In this document: positions 36,574 to 45,775 of the stretch, piece by piece
How the letters are laid out: each line of letters starts with the position of its first letter
Position numbering within the stretch: position 1 is the first letter of the stretch
Assembly (NCBI RefSeq): GCF_900117395.1
Contig: NZ_FPEG01000002.1
Span: 800,445-864,444 of the forward strand
Source of the DNA: Agrococcus sp. Marseille-P2731
Lineage (GTDB): Bacteria; Actinomycetota; Actinomycetes; Actinomycetales; Microbacteriaceae
Direction of reading: 5' to 3'
Length of the DNA stretch: 64,000 nucleotides
Translations under genes and position numbers: made by a program
Notes under the pieces: generated by a model
Told to the model about the DNA's origin: nothing
Database searches by the model: none
Seen by the model: only the letters and a program-made list of their open reading frames with translations

Positions 36574-37386
36574 TCAGCTGACGCGGTAGCGCCTGTTCGC
36601 GAGCGAGGGGTTGCGCAGCCGCGTCCGCTCGATCGCACCGGGGTCGATGGGCGCGATGGCGATGCCCTCCTCGTCGCCGAGCGCGGCGAGCGGGACGCCC
36701 ATCGGGTCGACGATGAGCGAGCAGCCGACACCCAGCGGTGGCGCCTGATCCGCCGCGACGACGTGCACGGTCGACTCGATCGCGCGCGCCGTGACGAGCG
36801 TCGTCCAGTGGCGCTCCTTCTGCGGGCCGCGCACCCACTCCGCAGGCACGACGATGAGGTCGGCCCCCGCATCCACGAGCCGCCTCGTCATCTCGGGGAA
36901 GCGCAGGTCGTAGCAGGTCTGGATGCCGATGCGGGTGCCGAACGCGTCCACGACCGGGCTCTGCGCCGGGTCGCCGGCCGTCAGCCAGTCCGACTCGCTC
37001 GAGCCGAAGGCGTCGTAGAGGTGGACCTTGCGGTAGGCGATGCGGATGCCCTGGTCGTCGACCGCGACGACGGTGTTCGAGACGCCCGCGTCGAGACGCT
37101 CCACGAGGCCCGCGATCACCAGCGCGCCGTGCGCGGTCGCGCGCTCCTGCAGCATCGCCACGAAGGGCCCGTCGAGCGGCTCAGCGACGGCCGGCGCGGT
37201 CGCCGCGAGGTCGCTCGAGCAGTGCTGCGAGTACTCCGGCAGCACGATGAGCCGCGCACCGCGCGCAGCCGCCCGGTCGATCCAGCTCGCTGCCTGCTCC
37301 CGGTTCTCCTCCGGGTCTGCGCCCGGCGCCCACTGCACTGCAGCAGCCAGGAGCACAGCCGTCCCCACCGCATCCGACGCACCCAT
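36574..37386 (-). CDS. Carbon-nitrogen hydrolase (nitrilase superfamily, possible omega-amidase)
   Basis: A 270-residue amidase. The catalytic triad is complete: Glu51 (VLPEYSQ), Lys120 (YRKVHLYDAF) and Cys158 (TCYDLRFPE). The YRKxHLxD and CYDLRFPE forms are typical of the Nit1/Nit2 branch, which includes omega-amidase and deaminated-glutathione amidase. The function is inferred from this and from the aminotransferase next door. Start at 37386. Confidence 0.88.
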   Translation of the reverse strand: MGASDAVGTAVLLAAAVQWAPGADPEENREQAASWIDRAAARGARLIVLPEYSQHCSSDLAATAPAVAEPLDGPFVAMLQERATAHGALVIAGLVERLDAGVSNTVVAVDDQGIRIAYRKVHLYDAFGSSESDWLTAGDPAQSPVVDAFGTRIGIQTCYDLRFPEMTRRLVDAGADLIVVPAEWVRGPQKERHWTTLVTARAIESTVHVVAADQAPPLGVGCSLIVDPMGVPLAALGDEEGIAIAPIDPGAIERTRLRNPSLANRRYRVS

Positions 37387-37426
37387 GGGGCCAACCCTAC
37401 GGGCTGCCCCAGCCTCTGGGCGCTCG

Positions 37427-38836
37427 CTAGCCCTGCATGTCCTCGAGCTCCATGCCCTTCGTCTCCGGCACCTTCCACAGCACGAAGAAGAACGACAGGG
37501 CGGCGAAGAAGGTGTAGAAGCCGTAGGCGAAGGTGAGCCCGATGTCGGCCATCGCCGGGAACGTGGTCGAGATCGCGAAGTTGGCCACCCACTGCGCCGC
37601 GGCTGCCACCGCGAGCGCCGATGCGCGGATGCGGTTGGGGAACATCTCGCCCAGCAGCACCCAGACGAGCGGGCCCCACGTGGCGCCGAAGAAGACCACG
37701 AACAGGTTGGCGCCCAGCAGCGCGACGATCGACCAGGGCGGGCCGAGCTCCACCGACTGCGAGCCGTCGGCACCCGTGGCCAGCTCGCCGAAGGAGAACG
37801 CCAGCGCCATGGCGCCGAGCGCGAGCGTCATGCCGACCGAGCCCACGAGCAGCATCTTGCGGCGTCCGACGCGGTCGACGAGCATGATCGCCACGATCGT
37901 CGTCGCGATGTTGATGACGGAGGTGATCACGCTCGTCAGGAGCGCTGTGGACTCGTCGAAGCCGACCGAGCGCCACAGCGTCGTCGAGTAGTAGAAGATC
38001 ACGTTGATGCCGACGAACTGCTGGAACACCGACAGCAGGATGCCGACCCAGACGATCGGTCGGAGGCCGAAGGAGCTGCCGCGCAGGTCAGCCATCGACT
38101 CGCGGTCCTCCCGCTCGAGCGAGACCCGGATCTGCTCGATCTTCAGGTTGACGTCGGTCTCCCCCGTGAAGTCCAGCAGCACCTGCGAGGCCTTGTCGTA
38201 CTCGCCGCGCGCGACGAGGAAGCGCGGCGACTCCGGCAGTCGCAGCGCCATCACTCCGTAGACGATCGCGGGCACCGCCTCGGCCATGAACATCCAGCGC
38301 CACGCCTGCATGTCGAACCAGAGGATCTCCGCGGAGCCGCCCGCGATCTGGGCGAGCCAGGCGTTCGACAGCAGCGCGGTGAAGATGCCGCTCACGATCG
38401 CGAGCTGCTGCAGCGAGCCGAGCCGGCCGCGGACGCGAGCCGGTGAGACCTCGGCGATGTAGGCGGGAGCGATCACGCTGGCGGCGCCCACGCCGAAGCC
38501 GCCGACGACGCGCCACGCGATGAGGTCCCAGACCCCGAAGGCGAGGCCGGAGCCGATCGCCGAGACGAGGAAGAGCACGGCGGCGGCGACCATCACCGGG
38601 ATGCGCCCGTAGCGGTTGGCCGCGGTGCCCGCGAACCAGGCGCCGATCGCGCAGCCGATCAGCGCGGACGAGACGCTGAAACCGGTCAACCCCGTCTCGA
38701 GCGCGAACTCCCCGGCGAGGGCGTTGACGGCGCCGTTGATGACGGCGGTGTCGAAGCCGAACAGGAATCCGCCGAGCGCCGCGGCGATGGCGATGCCGAT
38801 CACCCGGCCCTGCAGGCGGTTGTAGCTCTCGGTCAT
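37427..38836 (-). CDS. Sugar porter (MFS) transporter
   Basis: A 469-residue proton symporter-type sugar transporter with twelve helices. Family motifs: GFLFGFDTAVINGAV in helix 1, NRYGRIPVM loop, RVVGGFGVGAASVIAPAYIAE, LPESPRFLVARG (PESPR), QQFVGINVIFYY (sugar-binding QQ) and VPETKG near the C-terminus. The actual sugar is not evident. GAAGGAG precedes the ATG at 38836 by five bases. Confidence 0.93.
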   Translation of the reverse strand: MTESYNRLQGRVIGIAIAAALGGFLFGFDTAVINGAVNALAGEFALETGLTGFSVSSALIGCAIGAWFAGTAANRYGRIPVMVAAAVLFLVSAIGSGLAFGVWDLIAWRVVGGFGVGAASVIAPAYIAEVSPARVRGRLGSLQQLAIVSGIFTALLSNAWLAQIAGGSAEILWFDMQAWRWMFMAEAVPAIVYGVMALRLPESPRFLVARGEYDKASQVLLDFTGETDVNLKIEQIRVSLEREDRESMADLRGSSFGLRPIVWVGILLSVFQQFVGINVIFYYSTTLWRSVGFDESTALLTSVITSVINIATTIVAIMLVDRVGRRKMLLVGSVGMTLALGAMALAFSFGELATGADGSQSVELGPPWSIVALLGANLFVVFFGATWGPLVWVLLGEMFPNRIRASALAVAAAAQWVANFAISTTFPAMADIGLTFAYGFYTFFAALSFFFVLWKVPETKGMELEDMQG

Positions 38837-38931
38837 GTGCGCTCCTTCGGGCATCCGGGACGCCACTCTGGCACACCAGGGTGGTGCGGGGCACGGCGCA
38901 CTGTCAGGATCGGAGCGACGAAGGGAGCAGG

Positions 38932-39237
38932 ATGCTCGTCGCATTCTCCGTAGCACCGGCGACAGCCGGACCCGACGGCTCGGTGCACGATGCCGTCGCC
39001 GCAGCCGTGCAGGTGGTCCGCGAGAGCGGGCTGCCGCATCGCACCGATGCCATGTTCACGACCATCGAGGGCGAGTGGGACGCGGTGTTCGACGTCGTGC
39101 GCCGCGCGACCGACGCGGTGCTGGCGCACTCGCCGCGCGCTTCCCTCGTCATCAAGGCCGACATCCGGCCCGGATGGACAGACGAGCTCGACGGCAAGGT
39201 CGTCAGGCTCGAACGAGCCCTGGAGGGGGACGCATGA
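38932..39237 (+). CDS. Thiamine-binding (MTH1187/YkoF-like) protein
   Basis: A 101-residue ferredoxin-fold protein. It shows MLVAFSVAPATAG, SGLPHRTDAMFTTIEGEWD and VLAHSPRASLVIKADIRPG, the pattern of MTH1187-family thiamine-binding proteins, which form tetramers and may help uptake or buffering of thiamine. The ATG follows AAGGGAGCAGG. It overlaps the AIM24 gene by four bases (ATGA), so the two are co-translated. Confidence 0.82.
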   Translation: MLVAFSVAPATAGPDGSVHDAVAAAVQVVRESGLPHRTDAMFTTIEGEWDAVFDVVRRATDAVLAHSPRASLVIKADIRPGWTDELDGKVVRLERALEGDA

Positions 39238-39920
39238 GATCAGAGCTGTTCGCTGAGGCGAATCAGGAGCGCCAGTCGACCGAGCGCTGGGTGAAGCAGT
39301 CGAGCAAGATGCTCCGCATCAACGTCTCCGGCGGTCGCGACGTGCTCTCCGCCAAGGGTGCGATGGTCGCCTATCAGGGACAGATCGAGTTCCAGCACGA
39401 GGGCGCCGGCGCCGGCCGCATGCTGAAGAAGCTCGTCACGGGCGAGGGCACGTCCCTGATGCGGATGCGCGGTGAGGGCGAGGTGTTCGTCGCGCGCGAC
39501 GCGGCGAACGTGTTCACCGTGCAACTCGAGGAGGAGGGGCTGTCGGTCAACGGGAAGAACCTGCTCGCCTTCGACCCCGAGCTGCAGTGGGACATCAAGA
39601 TGCTGCGCAGCGGCAACATCATGGCCGGCGGGCTCTTCAACGTCGAGGTCGGGGGCACCGGCACGGTCGGCATCTCGTGCGAGGGGCAGCCGCTGCTGCT
39701 CGACTGCTCGCGGCAGCCGACCTTCGTCGACCCGAACGCGGCCGTGTGCTGGTCGTCGAGCCTCAGCCCCTCGGTCGTGAACAGCATGAACATGCGCTCG
39801 ATGCTGCGCGGCGGCTCCGGCGAGGCGTTCCAGCTCGCGTTCCACGGCCCGGGCTTCGTGGTGGTGCAGCCCAGCGAGGGCCGCCCGGAGCTGTCGGGCG
39901 CGAACGGCGGCAGCCGGTAG
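39234..39920 (+). CDS. AIM24 family protein
   Basis: A 228-residue all-beta protein of the AIM24/TIM-barrel-like DUF124 family: MLRINVSGGRDVLSAKGAMV, LMRMRGEGEVFVAR and LFNVEVGGTGTVGISCEGQP are characteristic. Bacterial members have no settled biochemical role; the yeast homologue is mitochondrial. Translationally coupled to the thiamine-binding protein and followed by a strong hairpin. Confidence 0.82.
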   Translation: MRSELFAEANQERQSTERWVKQSSKMLRINVSGGRDVLSAKGAMVAYQGQIEFQHEGAGAGRMLKKLVTGEGTSLMRMRGEGEVFVARDAANVFTVQLEEEGLSVNGKNLLAFDPELQWDIKMLRSGNIMAGGLFNVEVGGTGTVGISCEGQPLLLDCSRQPTFVDPNAAVCWSSSLSPSVVNSMNMRSMLRGGSGEAFQLAFHGPGFVVVQPSEGRPELSGANGGSR

Positions 39921-39950
39921 GCCCGCCTCCGGCCTGCTTGGCCGGAGATG

Positions 39951-39982
39951 CAGAAGAGGCGCCCTCTCGGGCGCCTCTTCTG
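39951..39982 (+). terminator. Terminator hairpin after AIM24
   Basis: A 14-bp perfect stem (CAGAAGAGGCGCCC with its complement) and a TCTC loop, 30 bases after the AIM24 stop. It also lies just beyond the 3' end of the oppositely oriented initiator tRNA and may terminate both transcripts. Confidence 0.8.
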
Positions 39983-40007
39983 TGTGCCGCAGTTCGCGGA
40001 CTTCTTG

Positions 40008-40081
40008 TTGCGGGGACAGGATTTGAACCTGCGACCTCCGGGTTATGAGCCCGGCGAGCTACCGAGCTGCTCCACCCCGCG
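40008..40081 (-). tRNA. Initiator tRNA-fMet (anticodon CAU)
   Basis: 74 bases without CCA. The acceptor stem begins CGCGGGG and ends CCCCGCA, giving the C1-A72 mismatch of initiators. The anticodon stem has the three G-C pairs (CCGGG with CCCGG) and loop CTCATAA, anticodon at 40045-40047. The TpsiC arm is CAGGTTCAAATCCTG. CCA is not encoded. Confidence 0.97.
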
Positions 40082-40093
40082 GCACAAGAAGAG

Positions 40094-40122
40094 ACGTTAC
40101 CAGTCCTCGCGCCGCGGGGCAA
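40094..40122 (-). promoter_or_regulatory. Promoter of the initiator tRNA
   Basis: TTGCCC (40117-40122) and TAACGT (40094-40099) on the minus strand are separated by 17 bases, with the tRNA beginning 12 bases downstream. It sits directly behind the stop codon of the UPF0182 gene, so the tRNA can be transcribed independently. Confidence 0.65.
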
Positions 40123-40127
40123 ATCCG

Positions 40128-43103
40128 CTAGGGCGCCGTGGTCTCCTGCGGCTCCTCAGAGGCCTCCGGAGCGGCAGGATCCTCGGGTGCCGGGGTCTCG
40201 CCCGTCTCCCCCTGGATCTGCGCGGAGAGCTCGAGCGCCTCGGCGAGCGCCGCCGTGAGCCGCTCGTCGGCCTCCGCCGCCGCGACCAGGTCGTTCTCGG
40301 CGTACGCGGCCTGGCGCTCCTGGAGCGCCGCGCCAGCGGCCTCCACCGCGGCGTCGAGCTGCGCCTGCAGGCTGCCCTCGGGCGCGGGCTCCTCGCCGGG
40401 CTCCTCGCCCTCCTCGCCAGGAGCGGCGGGGTCGACGCCCGAGTCGCCCGCCTCCGCGCCGGAGTCGCCGCCGAAGAGCGCGTCGAGCGCTTCGTCCAGG
40501 GTGTCCTCGAAGGCGATGTCGTCACCGAAGGCCACGAGGATCTTGCGGAGCACCGGGAACGATGTCGCACCCGTGGACTGCAGGTAGACCGGCTGCACGT
40601 AGAGCAGGCCGCCGCCGACCGGCAGCGTCAGGAGGTTGCCGTTGATGACCTCGGAAGCGCCCTGGCGCAGCAGGTTGAGCTGCTGCGAGACCGCGTCGTC
40701 GGTGTCGAAGGTGTTCTGCACCTGACCCGGCCCCGGGATCGATCTGTCCTTCGGCAGCATCTGCAGCGTCAGCTGCCCATAGCTGTCCGCGACCTCGCCA
40801 GCGGTGCCGCCGGCGTCGGCGTTGACCGACAGGTAGCCGTAGAGCACGTTGCGGCCGTCCCTCGGGATGAAGGTCGAGTACAGCGTGAACGCCGGGTCCT
40901 GCCCGTCGACCGACATGGTGAGGTAGAACGGCGGCTGCAGCGGAGACGTCGTCTCCGCGGAGCCCTCGGTCGGGTCGTTCGGCGTCGCCCACTGGTCGTC
41001 GCCCGAGAAGAAGGTCCCCGGGTTCGTCACGTGGTAGTCGCCGAGGATCGAGCGCTGCAGCTTGAACATGTCGGCCGGGTAGCGCACGTGGCTCATGAGC
41101 TCGCCCGACATCTCGCTGATCGGCCTGATCGTGCCGGGGTAGATCTCGTTCCACGCCTGCAGGATCGGGTCCTCCGCATCCCACGCGTAGAGCGTGACGG
41201 AGCCGTCGTAGGCGTTCACGACCGCCTTGACGGAGTTGCGCACGTAGTTGATGACGTCGCCGATGGGCGGCGTCTGGTTGGTCGAGTCTGCGATCGCCTG
41301 CTGCACCGAGCGGTGCGACGAGTAGGGGTAGCTCGACGCGGTCGTCATGCCGTCGACGATCCAGACGAGCTCCTCGTCCACGATCGCCGGGTAGGTGTCG
41401 CTGTCGAGCGTCAGCCACGGCGCGACCTCTGCCACGCGCTGGAGCGGGTCGCGGTCGTAGAGGATCTGGGACTCGTCGGTGACGGCATCCGAGAGCACGA
41501 TCTGCTCGGACTGGAACTTCAGCGCGTAGACGAGCCGGTTGAAGATGTTGTCGAGCCTCGGCCCGCCCTCGCCCGCGAAGGTGGTCTCGGCGTTGCCGCT
41601 CCCCTCCTCGCTCGAGCGCGGGTAGTCGAGCTCGAGGTTGCCGGGCGCGCCGACGATCGAGTAGTCGGGCATCGACTCGCCGAAGTAGACGCGCGGCTCG
41701 TAGTCGCCGAGGGCACCCGTGGTCGGGATGCCTGCCTGCATGAAGACCGGCTGCCCCTCGGGCCCGCGCTGGTTGCCGTAGGCCGCCACGACGCCGTAGC
41801 CGTGCGTGTAGACGATGTGGCGGTTGTACCAGCTGTCCTCGTCCAGGCCGGAGAGGTCGAGCTCGCGCACCGCGATGACCGTGTCCTGCGTCTGCCCGTC
41901 GATCTCGTAGCGGTCGACGTCGAGCTGGTCGCGGAAGCCGTAGTACTGGCGGTACTCCTGCAGGTTCGCGAACGCGTCCGTGACGAGCGCGGGGTCGATG
42001 ATGCGGATGTTCGCGGTCGTCTCCGCGTCCTCCCGCAGCGCTCCGGGCTCAGCGTCCGTGCGCGCATCCGACGCCGTCTCGACCATCTCGTCGACGCCCC
42101 ACGCGGAGCGGGTGGCGTCGATGTTGCGCTGGATGTACTCGGCCTCAAGGGTCCTGGCGCTCGGGTCGACGTTGAAGCGCTGCATGATCGCCGGGTAGGC
42201 GACGCCGACGACGAGCGAGGCCGCGATCAGCAGGCCGGTGCCGACGATCGCGATGCGCCAGCGGCCGATGATCGCCGTGACGATGAAGAAGAGCGCGACG
42301 ACGCCCGCGATGCCGGCGAGGATCTGCGCGCCGGGGATCGCGGCGTTGACCTCGGTCCAGCCGGCGCCGGTCGCCAGGAAGCCCTGCGACGTCTGCGCGA
42401 GCGAGGCGTACTGGCCGAGCCAGATCGAGACGCCGAGCACGAGCATGTAGAGCGCGCCGATGACGGCGAGCTGGATGCGCGCGGAGCGCGAGATGCGCAC
42501 CTCGCGGCCCGTCACGCGGATGGCGCCGTAGAGGTAGGCGGTCGCGAGGGTCGCGGCGCCGCAGATGAAGAGCACTGCGAGCGCGAAGCCGACGATCTGC
42601 TGGTAGAAGGGCAGCTCGAAGATGTAGAAGCCCACGTCGAGGCCGAACTGCGGGTCGACCTCACCGAACGGGCGGCGGTGCAGCCACAGCTGCGCGGTCT
42701 CCCACTGCGAGGCGGCTGCGACGCCCGAGAAGAGGCCGAGAGCGACGGGCGCAGCCCACATGACGAGCTTGCGCAGCGGCTCGACGAGCTCCTGGTAGCG
42801 GTCGAGCTGCGAGTTGAGCTGGGCGTAGACCGGGCGCGAGCGGAAGGCGATCTGCACCGCGAGCGCGAGCGGCACGGCCATCGCGACGAAGCCGATCGCG
42901 AACATCGTGGCGATCGACAGCCAGCGCGTCTGGAGCACCTGCACGAAGCCCAGCTGGTCGAACCAGAGGACATCGGCATAGAAGCCCGAGAACAGCACGA
43001 AGGCGCCGATGATGGCGGCCACGATCAGGACGGTGATCAGCAGCGGCGACGGCCGCTGCCTCCCGGTGGTCGCTGCGGTGGGTCGTTCGGCGTTGGCAGA
43101 CAC
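40128..43103 (-). CDS. UPF0182 family large membrane protein
   Basis: A 991-residue integral protein. The first about 330 residues hold seven hydrophobic helices; residues about 330-880 form a large extracytoplasmic domain; the last 110 residues are acidic, Glu/Ala/Pro-rich and probably disordered, with QLDAAVEAAGAALQERQAAY as a possible coiled coil. It is the actinobacterial UPF0182 family (Rv3193c-like), whose function is unknown. The start is a GTG (43103) with GGAG about ten bases upstream. Confidence 0.92.
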   Translation of the reverse strand: MSANAERPTAATTGRQRPSPLLITVLIVAAIIGAFVLFSGFYADVLWFDQLGFVQVLQTRWLSIATMFAIGFVAMAVPLALAVQIAFRSRPVYAQLNSQLDRYQELVEPLRKLVMWAAPVALGLFSGVAAASQWETAQLWLHRRPFGEVDPQFGLDVGFYIFELPFYQQIVGFALAVLFICGAATLATAYLYGAIRVTGREVRISRSARIQLAVIGALYMLVLGVSIWLGQYASLAQTSQGFLATGAGWTEVNAAIPGAQILAGIAGVVALFFIVTAIIGRWRIAIVGTGLLIAASLVVGVAYPAIMQRFNVDPSARTLEAEYIQRNIDATRSAWGVDEMVETASDARTDAEPGALREDAETTANIRIIDPALVTDAFANLQEYRQYYGFRDQLDVDRYEIDGQTQDTVIAVRELDLSGLDEDSWYNRHIVYTHGYGVVAAYGNQRGPEGQPVFMQAGIPTTGALGDYEPRVYFGESMPDYSIVGAPGNLELDYPRSSEEGSGNAETTFAGEGGPRLDNIFNRLVYALKFQSEQIVLSDAVTDESQILYDRDPLQRVAEVAPWLTLDSDTYPAIVDEELVWIVDGMTTASSYPYSSHRSVQQAIADSTNQTPPIGDVINYVRNSVKAVVNAYDGSVTLYAWDAEDPILQAWNEIYPGTIRPISEMSGELMSHVRYPADMFKLQRSILGDYHVTNPGTFFSGDDQWATPNDPTEGSAETTSPLQPPFYLTMSVDGQDPAFTLYSTFIPRDGRNVLYGYLSVNADAGGTAGEVADSYGQLTLQMLPKDRSIPGPGQVQNTFDTDDAVSQQLNLLRQGASEVINGNLLTLPVGGGLLYVQPVYLQSTGATSFPVLRKILVAFGDDIAFEDTLDEALDALFGGDSGAEAGDSGVDPAAPGEEGEEPGEEPAPEGSLQAQLDAAVEAAGAALQERQAAYAENDLVAAAEADERLTAALAEALELSAQIQGETGETPAPEDPAAPEASEEPQETTAP

Positions 43104-43156
43104 GTCGTAGGGCTCCAGAGCTCAGTGTGGCGGTCGGCCCATCGTATCTGCCGAGG

Positions 43157-44293
43157 CTATGAGTCTTCGCCGCTGCCGCAGGTGGGCAGACCGGAGGTGT
43201 CCTCGTTCATCGCCACCGTCTCGATCGCCGTGATCGCGTCGTCGAGCGTGTCGACCGCGAACACCGTCAGCCCCGCAGGGATGCGGCCGCTGACCTCGCC
43301 GCAGTTCTCCACCGGCGCGAGGAAGTGCGTCGCGCCGGCCTCGACCGCCCCGTGCAGCTTCTGCACGATGCCGCCGATGGGGCCGACGTCACCGAGCGCC
43401 GAGATCGTGCCGGTTCCGGCCCAGCTCGTGCCGGCGGTCATGGCTCCAGGGGTCAGCTCGTCGACGATGCCGAGCGCGAACATCATGCCGGCGCTGGGGC
43501 CGCCGACGTTCGGCAGCTGGATGTCGACCTCGAAGGGGAAGGTGAACTCGTTCGAGGGGTAGATGCCGACGAGGCGCTGGTCGCCCTCGACGAGCGGCGT
43601 CACCTCGACCGTCATCGGCTCGCCGTCGCGCTCGATGTCGAAGGTCGACGGCCCGTCGACCGAGGCGATGGCCTCCCGGATCGAGAAGACGTCGTAGGCG
43701 GCCTGCCCGTTGACGCGCAGGATGCGGTCGTCCTCCTCCAGGATGCCGACGGCGGGCGCATCGGGGATCACCCCGGCGACGCGCACGTCGCTCACGACCT
43801 CGTGGCCCTCGTGCAGCAGCGCTGCCGCGACGGCTGCCTGCTGCGAGTTCTGCATCTCGATGCGGCCCGCCTCGTTCGAGTCCTCGACAGAGACGTCGTC
43901 GGGGAACGCCGAGTCCATCGGGATGATCGCGTCGGCCGGGTCGAGGTAGGCCTGCGCGACGTCGATCCAGCGCAGCGGGCGCTGCGGGTTGCCGTACCAG
44001 GCGATCGTGAGCAGGTGGAGCTCGCCCTCCGTGGGGAAGGTCTCCGCGCCCTCGATCGAGATCAGCGGTCCCGCATCGGTCGTGCCGAGCGTGTCGTAGG
44101 TCGGCCCCGGCACCTCGACGACGTAGGGCGAGGGCACGAACGCGAGCGCGAGCGAGGCGAGCGCCGTGGCCGTGAGCGCGCCCCAGCCGGCACGGCGGAG
44201 TCGCCGCGGCCGGACATCCGGGAAGCGCCGGTGTGGCGGGTGTTCGCGGACGGCGGAGGGCGGGATGGACGGATTCCCGGCTGGTGAAGACAT
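43157..44293 (-). CDS. PDZ domain-containing Lon-like protease (YlbL type)
   Basis: A 378-residue membrane-anchored protease: an N-terminal helix (about 36-55), a PDZ domain (about 160-240, AGVIPDAPAVGILEEDDRIL) and a C-terminal Lon S16 proteolytic domain with the Ser267-Lys312 dyad (GGPSAGMMFALG and IVQKLHGA). It lacks the AAA+ module of classical Lon. Rv3194c is the M. tuberculosis counterpart by position. A TACGCT -10 (44303-44308, minus strand) is nine bases upstream of the start. Confidence 0.92.
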   Translation of the reverse strand: MSSPAGNPSIPPSAVREHPPHRRFPDVRPRRLRRAGWGALTATALASLALAFVPSPYVVEVPGPTYDTLGTTDAGPLISIEGAETFPTEGELHLLTIAWYGNPQRPLRWIDVAQAYLDPADAIIPMDSAFPDDVSVEDSNEAGRIEMQNSQQAAVAAALLHEGHEVVSDVRVAGVIPDAPAVGILEEDDRILRVNGQAAYDVFSIREAIASVDGPSTFDIERDGEPMTVEVTPLVEGDQRLVGIYPSNEFTFPFEVDIQLPNVGGPSAGMMFALGIVDELTPGAMTAGTSWAGTGTISALGDVGPIGGIVQKLHGAVEAGATHFLAPVENCGEVSGRIPAGLTVFAVDTLDDAITAIETVAMNEDTSGLPTCGSGEDS

Positions 44294-44301
44294 GCTGCGG
44301 A

Positions 44302-44308
44302 TAGCGTA
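44302..44308. promoter_or_regulatory. Overlapping divergent -10 elements
   Basis: The seven bases TAGCGTA give TAGCGT on the plus strand (44302-44307), six bases before the DUF2342 start, and TACGCT on the minus strand (44303-44308), nine bases before the Lon-like protease start. Only 20 bases separate the two start codons, so both promoters share one -10 region. Confidence 0.55.
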
Positions 44309-44313
44309 GTCGC

Positions 44314-45702
44314 ATGCCTGAGGACTCCGAAGATCGGCGCCCCGAGGACGAGCTGCGCGAGATGCTGCAGCAGTTCCTCTCCGGTGATGGCCCCATCGAC
44401 CCATCCCGCCTCGCGGGAGCCGCCGGGATGCCCTCCGACCCGGCCCAGCTGCAGGCCCTGATGGCGCAGCTGCAGGCCGCGCTCGCGCGCAGCGAGGACG
44501 GCATCGACTGGTCGGCCGCAGCGCGGCAGGCGGGTGCTGTCGTGCAGCGCGACCCCGGTTCGGTGACGACGGCCGAGCGCGATGCCGTCCAGCAGGCGGC
44601 TGACCTCGCCGCCATGTGGCTCAGCGAGACGACCGAGATCGGCGCGGCGACACCCATCACCATGATGTCGCGGCAGCAGTGGGTCGACGCGACCCTGCCC
44701 GTCTGGCAGGAGATGAGCGAGCCGGTCGCCAGCAGCATCGCGGACGCGCTCACCCGGGCCATGCAGGAGCACGCTCCTGAGGAGGCGCAGGCCATGCTCG
44801 CCGGCGCCGAGAAGATCCTCCGGAACGTCGGCGGCACGATGTTCGCGATGCAGCTCGGCAACGTCGTCGGTCAGCTGGCGGGCGAGACGGTCGCCGGCGG
44901 CGACTTCGGCTTCCCGCTGCTCGAGAGCACCGCGGCGCTGCTGCCGGTGAACCTGCGCTCTGTGGCGGAGGGGCTCGAGATCCCCGACGACCAGGTGCGC
45001 ATCTGGATGGCTGCGCGCGAACTCGCCCACGCCCGGCTCTTCCACCACGCGCGCTGGCTGCGCCTGCACGTGCTCTCCGCGGTGCGCGAGTACGCCGAGG
45101 GCATCAGCATCGACGTCGAGCGCCTCGAGGAGCTCGCGGAGTCCTTCGACCCGACGAACCCCGACGAGCTGCGCGAGGCGCTCTCGAGCGGTGCGCTCAT
45201 CCCGCCGAAGACGCAGGAGCAGCTCGAGGCGTTGGCCCGGCTCGAGACGACGATCGCCCTCATCGACGGGTGGGTCGACGCCGTCACGGAGGCGGCGACC
45301 GCCCGCCTGCCGAAGCGCGATGCGATCGCCGAGTCGGTGCGCCGCAAGCGCGCCACCGGCGGTCCGGCGGAGAAGGCCTTCGGCACGCTCGTCGGTCTCG
45401 AGATCCGGCCTCGACGCCTGCGCGAGGCGGCGGCGTTCTGGCGCACGGTCACGGATGCGGTGGGCGCCGAGGTGCGCGACTCTCTGTGGGACCAGCCCGA
45501 CCTGATGCCGGGCTCGGACGACATCGACGACCCGTCGCGCGTCATCGCGCGGCTGCAGGGTGCGGGAGAGCTGGACGAGATGGACCTCGCCCTGCAGGAG
45601 CTGCTCGACGACGCCGAGCGCGAGTCGGGCGAGGGCGGCACCGCCGCGGGCGACGCAGAGGACCAAGGCTCCTCCGACGACGACGACCCGAAGCCCGTCT
45701 AG
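44314..45702 (+). CDS. DUF2342 zinc-metalloprotease-like protein
   Basis: A 462-residue protein of the DUF2342 / F420-associated zincin-like family (Rv3195-like). The metal-site helix reads MAARELAHARLFHHARWLRLH (about residues 228-248), where the first histidine of HExxH is replaced by arginine; the family shows REAAH at this place, so catalysis is uncertain. N- and C-terminal ends are polar and acidic. Leaderless ATG six bases after TAGCGT. Divergent from the Lon-like gene. Confidence 0.82.
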   Translation: MPEDSEDRRPEDELREMLQQFLSGDGPIDPSRLAGAAGMPSDPAQLQALMAQLQAALARSEDGIDWSAAARQAGAVVQRDPGSVTTAERDAVQQAADLAAMWLSETTEIGAATPITMMSRQQWVDATLPVWQEMSEPVASSIADALTRAMQEHAPEEAQAMLAGAEKILRNVGGTMFAMQLGNVVGQLAGETVAGGDFGFPLLESTAALLPVNLRSVAEGLEIPDDQVRIWMAARELAHARLFHHARWLRLHVLSAVREYAEGISIDVERLEELAESFDPTNPDELREALSSGALIPPKTQEQLEALARLETTIALIDGWVDAVTEAATARLPKRDAIAESVRRKRATGGPAEKAFGTLVGLEIRPRRLREAAAFWRTVTDAVGAEVRDSLWDQPDLMPGSDDIDDPSRVIARLQGAGELDEMDLALQELLDDAERESGEGGTAAGDAEDQGSSDDDDPKPV

Positions 45703-45775
45703 CGCCGACCCGAGGAAGGCCGCAGGCTGTGGAGAGCCGGCGACGCGCTCGGCGGGGATGGCGCACCATGCGCCC

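Noticed and set aside
39948-43562. A 1204-residue plus-strand open frame
   Set aside because: It is antisense to the UPF0182 and Lon-like genes, has only Arg/His/Val/Asp-rich composition without any domain, and results from the third-position GC bias of the real gene.
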